NCBI GenBank assembly: GCA_964632505.1 | Contig: CAZWCE010000008.1 | Location: 62,001-126,000, forward strand | DNA from: CAZWCE01 sp964632505 | GTDB taxonomy: Bacteria; Planctomycetota; Planctomycetia; Pirellulales; Thermoguttaceae | Length of the DNA stretch: 64,000 bases | Direction: 5' to 3' | Part shown: in pieces, positions 36,780-46,523 of the stretch | How the letters are laid out: each line of letters opens with the position of its first letter | Numbering within the stretch: position 1 is the first letter of the stretch | Notes under the pieces: generated by a model | The model's input: the letters and a program-made list of their open reading frames with translations, nothing else | Database searches by the model: none | Told to the model about the DNA's origin: nothing | Position numbers and translations under genes: made by a program

Positions 36780-37129
36780 CGGTCACGTTCCTTCATGTAA
36801 CGGGGATTCGAAAAGGGAGCGGGGACGGCAGACCGGACCCCTGCGGCGGATGGAGCGGTCTATCGGCTCCGATACCCGAGGCCGATCGCGGAAAGATTCG
36901 AATCGGCGAAAGCTTCCTGTCTTCCCCATCCGGTGTGTTTCATAATAACGGATCCTCACTCCCTTTGGTAGGTCTTTCGGAAAATGCCGAAAAAAAAAAG
37001 TCGAGGTTCCGGACCAACCCCCTTCGTCATGAGGGGGATCGTCGGCGACTTGTTTTTCGTCGTGAATTGTCGTATTCTGAGGGGGTGATTGAAAATGCTC
37101 CGCTTTGAAAAACCGAAAGGAATGCAGAC
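36780..37129. other. divergent region between floA and the sulfatase gene
   Basis: 350 bases with no gene. It includes a run of ten A at about 36990 and the sulfatase promoter at 37050-37078. Confidence 0.6.
37050..37078 (+). promoter_or_regulatory. promoter of the sulfatase gene
   Basis: TTGTTT (37050-37055), exactly 17 bases, TATTCT (37073-37078). The leader is about 45 bases long and carries AAGGAA eight bases before the ATG at 37130. Confidence 0.6.
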
Positions 37130-38740
37130 ATGAGATTCTCCCGAATGCTTTTTCGACGAATACTCGCGCCGGTGGCGGTGTTCGCCTTGATCGTTTCCGC
37201 CGATGCTGAGTCGGCCGCGGAAGAGGGGGATCGCCCGAATATTCTTCTCGCAATCAGCGACGATCAATCGTTCCCGCACGCCTCGGCCTACGGTTCGACG
37301 ATGGTCCAAACGCCGGCGTTCGACCGCGTCGCCCGGGAAGGAGTGTTGTTCAATCAGGCCTTCGCCGCTTCGCCCGGTTGCAGCCCTTGCCGTGCGGCGT
37401 TGCTGACCGGACGTCACTGCTGGCAGATCGAACACGCCGGGACGCACGCCTCGGAGTTTCCCTCGAAGTATGTCGTTTATCCGCGATTGCTCGAGGAGTC
37501 GGGTTATTTCGTCGGTTACACGGGCAAGGGTTGGGGGCCGGGCAACTACAAGGTCTCCGGTCGCGATCGGAACCCCGCCGGGCCGTCGTTTTCCAAGCAC
37601 AAGAAGCAACCGCCGCATCGGGCGATGTCGAGCAACGACTATGCCGCGAACTTCGCCGATTTTCTCCAGCAGCGGCCCGACGACCGACCGTTCTGCTTCT
37701 GGTATGGAGCGAGCGAACCACATCGCGGCTACGAGAACGGCGCAGGGTTGGCCGAAGGCAAGAAGCTCGAAGACGCCGAGGTTCCGACCTTCCTGCCCGA
37801 CAATGAATTGGTACGGAGCGATCTGCTCGATTACGGCGTGGAGATCGAATGGTTCGATACCCATCTGGGGCGCATGCTTGCGCAGCTCGAAGAGGCCGGC
37901 GAATTGGAGAGCACCCTGATCATCGTCACTTCCGACAACGGCATGCCGTTTCCCCGGGCCAAGGCGAACAACTACGAGTACGGCATCCACATGCCGCTGG
38001 CGATCTGCTGGAAGGACCGCGTGCCCGGTGATCGGGTGGTCGACGACGTGGTCGGTTTCGTCGATCTGACGGCGACGATTCTCGACGCGGCCGGCGTGAC
38101 GCATCCGAGTCGTGAATATCCTCCGGCCGGGAAGAGTCTGATGGAAATCCTCACCAGCGAGAAAGAGGGTTGGGTCGATCCCTCGCGGACCGCCGCCTAC
38201 AGCTCCCGGGAGCGGCACAGCAGCTCGCGGTGGAACAACCTGGCTTATCCGATTCGTTCGCTCCGAACACCGCAATACCTGTACATCCGCAACTTCCGCC
38301 CCGAGCGTTGGCCCGCCGGAGCCCCCCGGAAATACAAGAGCCTCGAGAGCGATGAGCTCGGTCCGATGCACGGCGGCTATCACGACATCGACGCTTGCCC
38401 GACCCTCGACTGGCTGATCGAACACCGCGAGGCGGCGCCGACGGGCGACCCCTCGCCACTGGACCGGCGCGGCAACGGCGGCGCCTACTACTTCCACTTG
38501 GCGGTGGACCATCGTCCCGCCGAAGAATTGTACGATATCAAAAAGGATCCGGGGTGTCTGAAGAATTTGGCCGACGATCCCCGTTTCACGCAAGTTTGCA
38601 AGAAGCTTTCGATGCAGTTGGAGACGAAGTTGCGCAACACGGGCGATCCGCGCATCCTCGACGGCGGCGACATCTTCGAGACCTACAAGCGGTACAGCCA
38701 CTTGCGCAAATTCCCCAAACCCGACTGGGCCAAGGAATGA
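37130..38740 (+). CDS. secreted sulfatase, N-sulfoglucosamine sulfohydrolase-like
   Basis: A 536-residue exported type I sulfatase. The signal peptide is ILAPVAVFALIVSADAESAA at about 11-30. DDQ at 44-46 begins the metal site. The maturation motif is C84-S-P-C-R in SPGCSPCRAALLTGRH, where C84 becomes formylglycine. Later metal and catalytic residues are in GKGWGPGNY, ASEPHRGYE and IVTSDNGMPFPRAK. The order resembles the S1_8-type family (heparan N-sulfatase-like), so the likely substrate is a sulfated polysaccharide. No formylglycine-generating enzyme gene is in the window. Planctomycete genomes usually carry many sulfatases, so its location says little about the pathway. Confidence 0.92.
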   Translation: MRFSRMLFRRILAPVAVFALIVSADAESAAEEGDRPNILLAISDDQSFPHASAYGSTMVQTPAFDRVAREGVLFNQAFAASPGCSPCRAALLTGRHCWQIEHAGTHASEFPSKYVVYPRLLEESGYFVGYTGKGWGPGNYKVSGRDRNPAGPSFSKHKKQPPHRAMSSNDYAANFADFLQQRPDDRPFCFWYGASEPHRGYENGAGLAEGKKLEDAEVPTFLPDNELVRSDLLDYGVEIEWFDTHLGRMLAQLEEAGELESTLIIVTSDNGMPFPRAKANNYEYGIHMPLAICWKDRVPGDRVVDDVVGFVDLTATILDAAGVTHPSREYPPAGKSLMEILTSEKEGWVDPSRTAAYSSRERHSSSRWNNLAYPIRSLRTPQYLYIRNFRPERWPAGAPRKYKSLESDELGPMHGGYHDIDACPTLDWLIEHREAAPTGDPSPLDRRGNGGAYYFHLAVDHRPAEELYDIKKDPGCLKNLADDPRFTQVCKKLSMQLETKLRNTGDPRILDGGDIFETYKRYSHLRKFPKPDWAKE

Positions 38741-38878
38741 CCGACCGTTGACATGGGCCTGCCTCGACGGTCCGGTCATAGGCAGTCTTTCGTGGATCCC
38801 ACCCGATGCGTCGATGATCTCCCGGCGTCTCCGTGATGCGATAGCAAAGTGTAACCAATGCTTTGGGGAAAATGATCG

Positions 38879-39541
38879 ATGTTCAAAAAACTGAAGGAAG
38901 CCCTGAAGAGTATGTCGCAACCGCGGCCGCCGTTCGATCCGGCCTCGCTCGATGATCCGTTGGCGATGGAAACGGCGTGGACGCCGCTGAAAAGCGGGGG
39001 CACGAATTTCCGGACCCGAAAGCTCGTCTACGCCGCACCGCATCGGATCGAATTCCGGCCTTCCCTGGGGGCCTATTTGTTCGGCGGGATCTTCTTCGTG
39101 ATCGGTCTGGGGCTCGTCCTCGGTTTACCCACCGCCATCTTTCTCGAAGCGATCGAGTTCGATTGGGGACGGCTCATTCCGATGCTCGTCGGAGCCGTCT
39201 TCACCGTGGTCGGCGCCGTGATGCTCTATGGGTTCACGCGCCCGGTCGTGCTCGATGCCCAACTCGGGTACTTCTGGCGGAATGCCAAGGATCCGGAAGG
39301 ATTCGTCATTCGAGACGAAGAGGAGGAGAAGTACGTGGCGATTCCGAGAATTCGGGCGATTCAAATCATCCGGGAGTACTGCTCGGGCGACAAATCGTCG
39401 TATTACAGCTACGAGATCAACCTCATCCTGGACGACGGCCGCCGGGTGAACGTGATCGACCACGGCAACCACCAAGCGATTCGCGAGGATGCGAACACGC
39501 TCGCCCAACTGCTCGATGTGCCCGTCTGGGATGCGAGCTGA
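38879..39541 (+). CDS. hypothetical two-TM membrane protein
   Basis: 220 residues. Two hydrophobic segments, LFGGIFFVIGLGLVLGLPTAIF (about 67-88) and LIPMLVGAVFTVVGAVMLYGF (about 99-119), are separated by a short loop. A C-terminal soluble domain follows with alternating strands (PVVLDAQLGYFWRN, VAIPRIRAIQIIREYC, SYEINLILDDGRRVNVIDHG) and a final helix ending LAQLLDVPVWD. This layout resembles proteins with a small PH-like C-terminal domain. I do not recognise a named family. ATG 38879 is the first in a clean frame, 138 bases after the sulfatase stop. Confidence 0.8.
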   Translation: MFKKLKEALKSMSQPRPPFDPASLDDPLAMETAWTPLKSGGTNFRTRKLVYAAPHRIEFRPSLGAYLFGGIFFVIGLGLVLGLPTAIFLEAIEFDWGRLIPMLVGAVFTVVGAVMLYGFTRPVVLDAQLGYFWRNAKDPEGFVIRDEEEEKYVAIPRIRAIQIIREYCSGDKSSYYSYEINLILDDGRRVNVIDHGNHQAIREDANTLAQLLDVPVWDAS

Positions 39542-39551
39542 CTCGGCCTCT

Positions 39552-39644
39552 TCAACGGCCGCGGACGTGCAGCATGAGGATCGTCGTCGCGGCGGCGAGG
39601 ATCAGAAACAGGATGCCCAAGAGGGCGTTGGTTACCGGGGACAT
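39552..39644 (-). CDS. 30-residue single-TM micro-protein
   Basis: A small frame reading MSPVTNALLGILFLILAAAT followed by TILMLHVRGR and a TGA stop. It is one hydrophobic helix of about 20 residues with a short basic C-terminus. It begins 41 bases downstream of the rubredoxin/cytochrome fusion on the same strand, with a weak GAG-type ribosome site. Tiny one-helix subunits of this kind accompany several respiratory complexes (CydX, CcoQ), which makes a subunit role plausible. That link is inference; chance cannot be excluded for so short a frame. Confidence 0.5.
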   Translation of the reverse strand: MSPVTNALLGILFLILAAATTILMLHVRGR

Positions 39645-39685
39645 GGTTTCTCGCTTCGTTGACTGGTAGGACTATTTCGGATGAT

Positions 39686-40873
39686 TCACTCTTCGGGGGA
39701 CTCGACGTAATTCCGATCGAGGTAGTCGATGATCTGCCGGAACTCCTCGGCGGTGCCTTGGGCCCCCAATTCGACCATCCGCGCGACCAGGGCTCGGGCG
39801 TCCTCGGTCGAAGTCAGCTCCACCTGGTCGACCAGTTCCAAGGGATGGCACTGCGAGCATTTCGACTCGAAAAGCGCCTCGGCGCGTTCGGGGTCGTATG
39901 CGGTCGGCTCGACCTCGGCGGTCGTCGCCGATTCGATCGCCTCTTGCGATTGCTTCGTTTGCAGCACCTCTTCCCGTTCGGTCCGGCGCGATTGCTGCAA
40001 CCGCGGCGAGAGGGCGATCAGGTACGCGGTCACGTGCCACTGATCGGATTCCGTCAGCGGATGCTCCTCGGTCGTCATGGCGGCCATGCGTTGGACCGTC
40101 TGCCGCCAGTTCACGGCGGTTCGGGGCCGGGCCAAGACGGTCCGCAAATCGTGGCATTCCACGCATCGGCCGTGCAGGACATTTCTTCCGGTTTCGAGCG
40201 CTTCGGCGGTCGCGTATTCGGTCGCCTCCGCCTCGGGAAGGCCCGTCTCGACGAGCAGCTTCTCAACCCGACGGCGGTTCTCCGCCGAGTAAGTGTCGCG
40301 CTCTCGTCCGGCGCTGCGCATCGCCGCTTCGTGAAAGGCGAACGGCGTCGAGATTCCGATCACCACCACCGTCGTGGCGAAGACCAGCATCCCCAGCCAG
40401 TTGACCAGCAGGCCGTCGAGCCGCCGGTAGAAACGAAGGACCAGCACCTTCATCAGCAAGAGGGCGCCGAGGAACATGCCGAGTGAGAAGTGGATCGCCG
40501 TGCGCGCGGGAAACTCCACTTGGTAGCTCCACAGCCTCGGAAGCATGATGATCAAAAAGTAGACGTAAATCACGACGAACAGATACCCGAAAAGACGATG
40601 CAGAAGAATGAACCGCTTTTTCAGAGGCATTTTTCCAGACGACTTCGGCGAGGGGGTGATCGTTTCACGCTTCTTTTCGGTCTTATCCGTCTCGGCGCCG
40701 GCGGCACGGTTTGCTTCCGAGCCTTCTTGCTTTTCCTCTTCGATCCGCACGAAGGCCGACTTGGGGGCACCGCATCGGGGACATTTCCAGTCGTCCGGCA
40801 ACGCATCCCACGCTCCCGATTCCTTCGATTCATCATAGATGTAATTGCAAACGGTACAGCGATAGCGCGCCAT
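39686..40873 (-). CDS. rubredoxin / membrane haem / di-haem cytochrome c fusion
   Basis: A 395-residue electron-transfer protein built from three modules. Rubredoxin comes first (C6, C9, C31, C34; YRCTVCNYIYD and WKCPRCGAPKSAF). A charged linker leads to three TM helices at about 88-112, 126-148 and 155-180; H92 (LHRLFGY) and H128 (AIHFSLG) sit like b-haem ligands of cytochrome b561-type proteins. The C-terminal 215 residues carry two c-type haem sites, C237-VE-C240-H241 and C339-SQ-C342-H343, with Met candidates (263/266 and 366) as sixth ligands. Three TM helices place rubredoxin in the cytoplasm and both c haems in the periplasm, as each requires. It could pass electrons from cytoplasmic rubredoxin across the membrane. 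No partner oxidase is adjacent apart from the micro-protein at 39552. Confidence 0.88.
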   Translation of the reverse strand: MARYRCTVCNYIYDESKESGAWDALPDDWKCPRCGAPKSAFVRIEEEKQEGSEANRAAGAETDKTEKKRETITPSPKSSGKMPLKKRFILLHRLFGYLFVVIYVYFLIIMLPRLWSYQVEFPARTAIHFSLGMFLGALLLMKVLVLRFYRRLDGLLVNWLGMLVFATTVVVIGISTPFAFHEAAMRSAGRERDTYSAENRRRVEKLLVETGLPEAEATEYATAEALETGRNVLHGRCVECHDLRTVLARPRTAVNWRQTVQRMAAMTTEEHPLTESDQWHVTAYLIALSPRLQQSRRTEREEVLQTKQSQEAIESATTAEVEPTAYDPERAEALFESKCSQCHPLELVDQVELTSTEDARALVARMVELGAQGTAEEFRQIIDYLDRNYVESPEE

Positions 40874-41098
40874 CGGGCGACCTTTCCTTGACGGACGGAA
40901 CCTCTTCGGAGAAACGGCAAAAAGCTTGGAGGAATATTATCCGCGCCGGGGAAGAAAATGTCAAATCGGAAAAGGGCGACCGATACCGAGCCATTGGAGG
41001 AGGAAGAAGAGACCGCCGAAGACTCTCCTTCCTGAGCACGAAAGCCGCCGCGGCCGTTGTGCTCCGGGAAGGAGAATCCCGCTCGGCGATCGGGTCGA

Positions 41099-42973
41099 TC
41101 ACTTCTCGATCGGGTCGGCGATCACCTCGAGCTCGAGTTTACCGTCCTCGGGAGCGGTGACCTCGAAAGCGACCATGCGGGTCCCGCGGTTCGGAGAATC
41201 CCACTCGTTGCGCGGCGTGGCGGTATCGATGATCTTCCACGTTGCCTCTTCCGGCGATGGGATCGCCAGTCGCATCGACTTGCCGTCCTGTTTCAGGAGT
41301 ATCTCATTTTGACCCGGTTTTCCGGCTTCCGCGGGGGTGATCATGCCCCAGCGAATCTTCGCCCCCGGCTCCAGCCCGGTCAGTTGATCGGTCAGCACTA
41401 CTTCGCCCGAGGGCAACAGCCGCACGGTCCGCTTGGCCGAGTTGACCTGATCTTTGTACACTTCGGTCATGTCGACCGTGGCGTGTGCGTTCTCCGGATC
41501 GTCGGAGAAGGAGACGATCTCGGCATGTCCCGCGGCCCGTTGAAGCTGATCGTCGATCACCAGGGTGTTGTGGCCGTGATTCATCTGGCGGAAGATGGTC
41601 CATCGATCGGAATCTTGCCGGCTGTTCCAGAGATTCATGCCCCGCGATTCGATGCCGTGGTATCCTTCGGCGCCGAGGTCTTTCGCCCAGCGCTCGCCGA
41701 GGGCGTCGAGGACGAACGAACCGATGTCCATTTGTCCATGATTTGCGCGTGGCGAACCTGCCTTAATGCCGACGAACGTAGCGTCGGGATCGGTCCAGCT
41801 CGAGCGCAAGACGGCGATCGGTACATGGCCCCCGCTTTGCCAGAACCGAGGCATCTCGATTTCGATATCTTCCTTTTTGGGTTCGATCCAGAAGAGCGCG
41901 AGCGGAAGAAGGCGGTCCATGGAGGAAGATCGGACCCGTTCGATCAACCGCCGGCGTTCGCCGAGGAGCCAGTCGGGGCGATCGTAACGCTTGGCGAACC
42001 AGAAAAGGGCCATTTCAGGTCCCCGTCCCGCCCCGCCGTCGGCGTAATTGAACGTCCGTTCCGACGGTCCCGTGACCAGCGGCATGTACTGGCCGGTTTC
42101 GGAAAAGCCGGGAGCCTGGGTCAGGCCGAAGCTGGTACCGAAAACGCTCTCCAGTTCGGCGATGAGCACAACATTGTAGCTGGTGCCGTACCCCCAGTAA
42201 CCGGGGCCTTCGGGGTAACTGCCCTTGGGGGCGTAGGCGTTCATCGACCGCGGTACGTTTTCCAAGGCGTTGTGGACCGTTTTCGCGGCCAGTTCCGGGT
42301 AATCCTCCATGACGGCCAGCGCGCCGGCGGTCAGTCCGCCGTGGCAGACCTGCCCCCAGTTGTTCGTCGCTCGGACCCAACCCTTGTGCCGGGTCTCGAA
42401 CGGGAGAATCACTCCTTTTTTCACGATCGCCTCGCGGATCGTCTTGCGGCTCTCCGGATCGAGCACGTGGTAGAGCCAGTCGTAACCGACCGCCAGGGCG
42501 AAGGTCATCTCGCCGACATCGAGAAAGTGGCTGGGGTTCCAGTCGGAAAAGGCGGCCGCGGCGAGCATCTCCTTCTCGGCCCGCTCTGCGTATTTCTCAT
42601 TGCCGGTCAATTGGTAGGACATCGCCAAGACGAGCACCCGGTGGACGCATTCGCGCGACTTGCCCAGCAAGCGGCGGCCTTGGAGCTTGCGCTCGATCGG
42701 GGCGGCGTCCATCAGCTGTTCCGCCCGTTTCATCACCGCTTCGGCAAGCGCCCATTTCGCGGGAGACTCCTTGAGCGATTTTCGCAAGCGGTCGAAGGTC
42801 TCTTCGTCGGCGAACAGTCGGGGATGCGTCTTCGGCACGGCGTCGACGTAGGCCTCGACCTTTTCCAGACCGACCTTGGGCGGGTACGAGAACTTGATCT
42901 CTTCCTCTCCTTGAGCAAACGAGGAAAGCAACACAAAAGAACACATCATGAAGAATGAACTCAATCGGATCAT
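41099..42973 (-). CDS. secreted heparinase II/III-family protein
   Basis: A 624-residue exported protein. The signal peptide is LSSFFMMCSFVLLSSFAQGE at about 4-23. The N-terminal half is an alpha-toroid of paired helices (ALAEAVMKRAEQLMD, SRECVHRVLVLAMSYQLTGN, DVGEMTFALAVGYDWLY) with the active-site segment NNWGQVCHGGLTAGAL. The C-terminal half is a beta-sandwich containing SPRANHGQMDIGSFVLDALG, whose His-Gly is typical of heparinase II/III domains. It would act as a polysaccharide lyase on a uronic-acid glycan such as heparan- or alginate-like material; which one cannot be told. It is about 225 bases from the cytochrome fusion on the same strand. Confidence 0.87.
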   Translation of the reverse strand: MIRLSSFFMMCSFVLLSSFAQGEEEIKFSYPPKVGLEKVEAYVDAVPKTHPRLFADEETFDRLRKSLKESPAKWALAEAVMKRAEQLMDAAPIERKLQGRRLLGKSRECVHRVLVLAMSYQLTGNEKYAERAEKEMLAAAAFSDWNPSHFLDVGEMTFALAVGYDWLYHVLDPESRKTIREAIVKKGVILPFETRHKGWVRATNNWGQVCHGGLTAGALAVMEDYPELAAKTVHNALENVPRSMNAYAPKGSYPEGPGYWGYGTSYNVVLIAELESVFGTSFGLTQAPGFSETGQYMPLVTGPSERTFNYADGGAGRGPEMALFWFAKRYDRPDWLLGERRRLIERVRSSSMDRLLPLALFWIEPKKEDIEIEMPRFWQSGGHVPIAVLRSSWTDPDATFVGIKAGSPRANHGQMDIGSFVLDALGERWAKDLGAEGYHGIESRGMNLWNSRQDSDRWTIFRQMNHGHNTLVIDDQLQRAAGHAEIVSFSDDPENAHATVDMTEVYKDQVNSAKRTVRLLPSGEVVLTDQLTGLEPGAKIRWGMITPAEAGKPGQNEILLKQDGKSMRLAIPSPEEATWKIIDTATPRNEWDSPNRGTRMVAFEVTAPEDGKLELEVIADPIEK

Positions 42974-43129
42974 CGTGGTTTCTCCATCGGTGGGAAAACG
43001 GGGGTGGGTGTTCAGGACGCGGCCCTCCGAAAATCGGCGAAAGATTAATCGAAGCGGCCCGACACGACATGGGGCTCATTTTAACAGAACGGCTCGGGCA
43101 AGTCGAATTCGATGGGAGGCAAGAGGAAG

Positions 43130-44350
43130 TCAATATCGGAAATGGACGCGGGCCGAGACGCTCTCGCCGAACGGGCGGTCGAGATCCTCGTCGTCGATCT
43201 TCAGACTCCGCTCGAAGGCGTAGCCGACCTCGAGTTGGGTGGAAAGTCCCTCACTCGCCTGCCGCTCCAGACCGAGACGCAACTGGAAATCGGAGTAGCG
43301 CACCGCTCGAGTGATGCCGTCGGGGCGCTCGACGTACCACGAGTTTCCGCTGGTCGCCCCGGCGAGGTAGGCCCACCACTGACGCCGTTCGTCGTGGCTC
43401 AGCCGGTAGGCCAATCGCGGCTGGGGGAGCATCATGTCGACACGCCAGTCGTCGGTCGGCGACCACCGGAAGCCGGCGATCGGCAAAAGCGGCCAAGGCG
43501 CGTCGCTGCCGAGGTACACCGCCCCGACCATTGTGTGGAAGCGGTCCGTCCAGTCGTAGTTGGCCATCGCGAAGACGATCGGCTCGAACTGCTCCGCTTC
43601 GATCTCTTCGAAGTTGCAAAGCATGCGGAATCCCCCGCTGCCGATCAGCGAGAGACGTTCCGACCATTTGCGGCCGACCATCGTGCTGAAGGTGTATTGA
43701 AGATCACGAGCGTTGAACTCTCCGGAGAGACGGAGTCCTGATTGCAGCATGACGTTGCCCCGATCGTTTCCCCAAACCGGCATCCCCAGATTCACCGAAC
43801 TCAGGTAGAGTTGGTCGGGAAGATGCAAGTCCTCGGGCGCATCGAGCCAAAAGGCGCCGCCGGAGGCGCCGGCCATGATCGGAGGAGTCCAGAGGGGAGG
43901 GATCATCAGACCGCCGCGCACGACCGTCTTGTGCATGCCGAAGCCCGACGAAGAACCGGGATCGAGATATTCGTACTCCAACCCGAGGCCCGGACCGCCA
44001 CCGCCCATGCCCATTCCCATTCCTCCCATGCCCATGCCGGGACCGCCGCGTTTTTTCTTCAGTGGTTCCGAAGAAGCGGACTGCTCCGACGGCGGGCGAG
44101 CGGAAAGGAGCGCGGCCTGCGATTCAGTCGTTTCGAAAGAGAGACGGGGAGGCGCAGTCGGAGAAGGAGGTTGCGCGCGACGATTCCAGGTGGCGTTTGG
44201 CGGGGAAATGGACTCGGGCGGCTGCGCGGAGATCTCCCCCGGTGCCGGGGAAAAAAGCAACAGCGCCAGCATCAATGCGCAGCCCCCCGTCAACGGAGAG
44301 GTATTGTGCCGTGAGTTTTTCCGAAGTCGGTCGGTCCCGTCCGAAATCAT
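43130..44350 (-). CDS. DUF6268-like outer-membrane beta-barrel protein
   Basis: A 406-residue exported protein. A signal-like segment (CALMLALLLFSPAPGEIS) lies at about 24-42, then a Pro-rich stretch, then a Gly/Met repeat (GGPGMGMGGMGMGMGG) at about 102-117. From about 120 on, amphipathic strands with aromatic belts (FSTMVGRKWSERLSLIGSGG, FAMANYDWTDRFHTMVGAVY, RVDMMLPQPRLAYRL, FQLRLGLERQASEGLSTQLE) end in the terminal Tyr typical of outer-membrane barrels (VSARVHFRY). It matches the DUF6268 type, common in planctomycetes. Function unknown. Confidence 0.82.
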   Translation of the reverse strand: MISDGTDRLRKNSRHNTSPLTGGCALMLALLLFSPAPGEISAQPPESISPPNATWNRRAQPPSPTAPPRLSFETTESQAALLSARPPSEQSASSEPLKKKRGGPGMGMGGMGMGMGGGGPGLGLEYEYLDPGSSSGFGMHKTVVRGGLMIPPLWTPPIMAGASGGAFWLDAPEDLHLPDQLYLSSVNLGMPVWGNDRGNVMLQSGLRLSGEFNARDLQYTFSTMVGRKWSERLSLIGSGGFRMLCNFEEIEAEQFEPIVFAMANYDWTDRFHTMVGAVYLGSDAPWPLLPIAGFRWSPTDDWRVDMMLPQPRLAYRLSHDERRQWWAYLAGATSGNSWYVERPDGITRAVRYSDFQLRLGLERQASEGLSTQLEVGYAFERSLKIDDEDLDRPFGESVSARVHFRY

Positions 44351-44524
44351 CCTTTATCGCTTTCCAAAGAGGGCTTCTCGAGAAACGACTTCCGGAGGTG
44401 GAAGACTTCCATCATGAGGTAGGAAACGGTGCGTTTGTTCAAACGAGGGATCGTAGCAGAAAATGCACGTCGCGCGAACCGCACTTTTCGGAAAGCGAAA
44501 GTGGCAAGTCGATGAGAAAAAAGA

Positions 44525-45112
44525 TCAGCATTCGATCTTCGTCCCGAGCAGCTTGAGAAACTCGGAAAGCCAGGCGGGATGGGCGGGCCAGGCTGGTGCG
44601 GTCACCAGATGGCCGTCGACGATGACGTTCGAAAAATTGCCGTTCGGTTCGGTCCAATTGCCGCCGGCTTGGAGCACGTCGTGCTTGAGGGCCGGGTAGC
44701 CGGTACAGAGTTTTTCCTCGACCACCTCGGCGGCGGTGAGGATTTGAATCCCATGGCAGACGGCGGCGATCGGTTTCTTTTCCCCGTCGAAGTGGCGGAC
44801 GATCTCCAGCACCCGCTCGTTCAGGCGTAAATACTCCGGGGCACGTCCCCCCGGCAGGATGAGGGCATTGTACTCGTTCGAGTCGATTGTATCGAAATCG
44901 GTGGTGATCGCGAAACGATGCCCCGGCTTTTCGGTATAGGTTTGGTCGCCCTCGAAGTCATGAATGGCGGTTTTGACAAAATCGCCCGCCTTTTTGTCGG
45001 GGCACGCCGTATGGATATCGTGCCCGACCATGAGCAACGCTTGGTAAGGAACCATCGCTTCGTAATCTTCCACGAAATCACCGACCAGCATCAGTATTTT
45101 TTTGGGGACCAT
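44525..45112 (-). CDS. DJ-1/PfpI family protein
   Basis: A 195-residue cytoplasmic protein. The nucleophile elbow is C119-H120 in IAAVCHGIQIL, and the acidic residue that lowers the Cys pKa is expected in the GDFVEDYEA segment (11-19). ALILPGGRAPEYLRLN at 83-98 is the usual core strand. The family includes proteases, glyoxalases and deglycases; sequence alone does not decide. Its downstream neighbour is the barrel protein on the same strand, 170 bases away. Confidence 0.88.
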   Translation of the reverse strand: MVPKKILMLVGDFVEDYEAMVPYQALLMVGHDIHTACPDKKAGDFVKTAIHDFEGDQTYTEKPGHRFAITTDFDTIDSNEYNALILPGGRAPEYLRLNERVLEIVRHFDGEKKPIAAVCHGIQILTAAEVVEEKLCTGYPALKHDVLQAGGNWTEPNGNFSNVIVDGHLVTAPAWPAHPAWLSEFLKLLGTKIEC

Positions 45113-45526
45113 TATTCTTGCCTTTGGTTCAGGTTTTTTTGATGGGAAGAGAGGGGGCGAAATGGATAAAAAACCTCATGCTCCGCCTTGGCTTCATCAG
45201 TCGAGAGGGGAAGAATCGGTAGGGGGCTTTTCGATGTAAATCTTTGCGGGCAGTGGATTTCTGAGCATGGTTTCTGCCTTATTTATAGTATGATCATTCA
45301 GAAGATACAATAGTGATTCTCCATAAATAACATAAAAAGGATAGAAGCTACCGAGATTGAGCCGGGAGAAGGATGGTGCCGTAAAGGGGGGATAAGGGGT
45401 GTCTTGATGGGCGGTTTCCTTTCTCCTATGATGAACCTGAATTTCGAAAGGCGAGCGGAGAGGTGATTCAGTGAACCTCGACGCCCGTCGCCGGCAGAGT
45501 TTTTTTACCCCGGAAAGAGAATAAAA
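45113..45526. other. AT-rich divergent region
   Basis: About 410 bases between the PfpI gene and the dehydrogenase gene, with AT-rich DNA around 45270-45350. No gene is supported. A good plus-strand promoter lies at 45404-45432. Confidence 0.6.
45404..45432 (+). promoter_or_regulatory. promoter of the dehydrogenase gene
   Basis: TTGATG (45404-45409), exactly 17 bases, TATGAT (45427-45432). Transcription would start near 45440, 87 bases before the ATG. Confidence 0.65.
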
Positions 45527-46438
<912 letters not shown>

Positions 46439-46523
46439 TGGGCTACGGTTCCCTCCGGTCGTCACGCTTTCAGGCTCGCTTCGGCCCGCTTTTCGCTTGA
46501 GTCGGAAGGTTCCCGCAAGCATA

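Noticed and set aside
36956..39043. A 695-codon frame antisense to the sulfatase gene
   Set aside because: The sulfatase on the plus strand has signal peptide, active-site Cys and metal ligands; the antisense reading has none.
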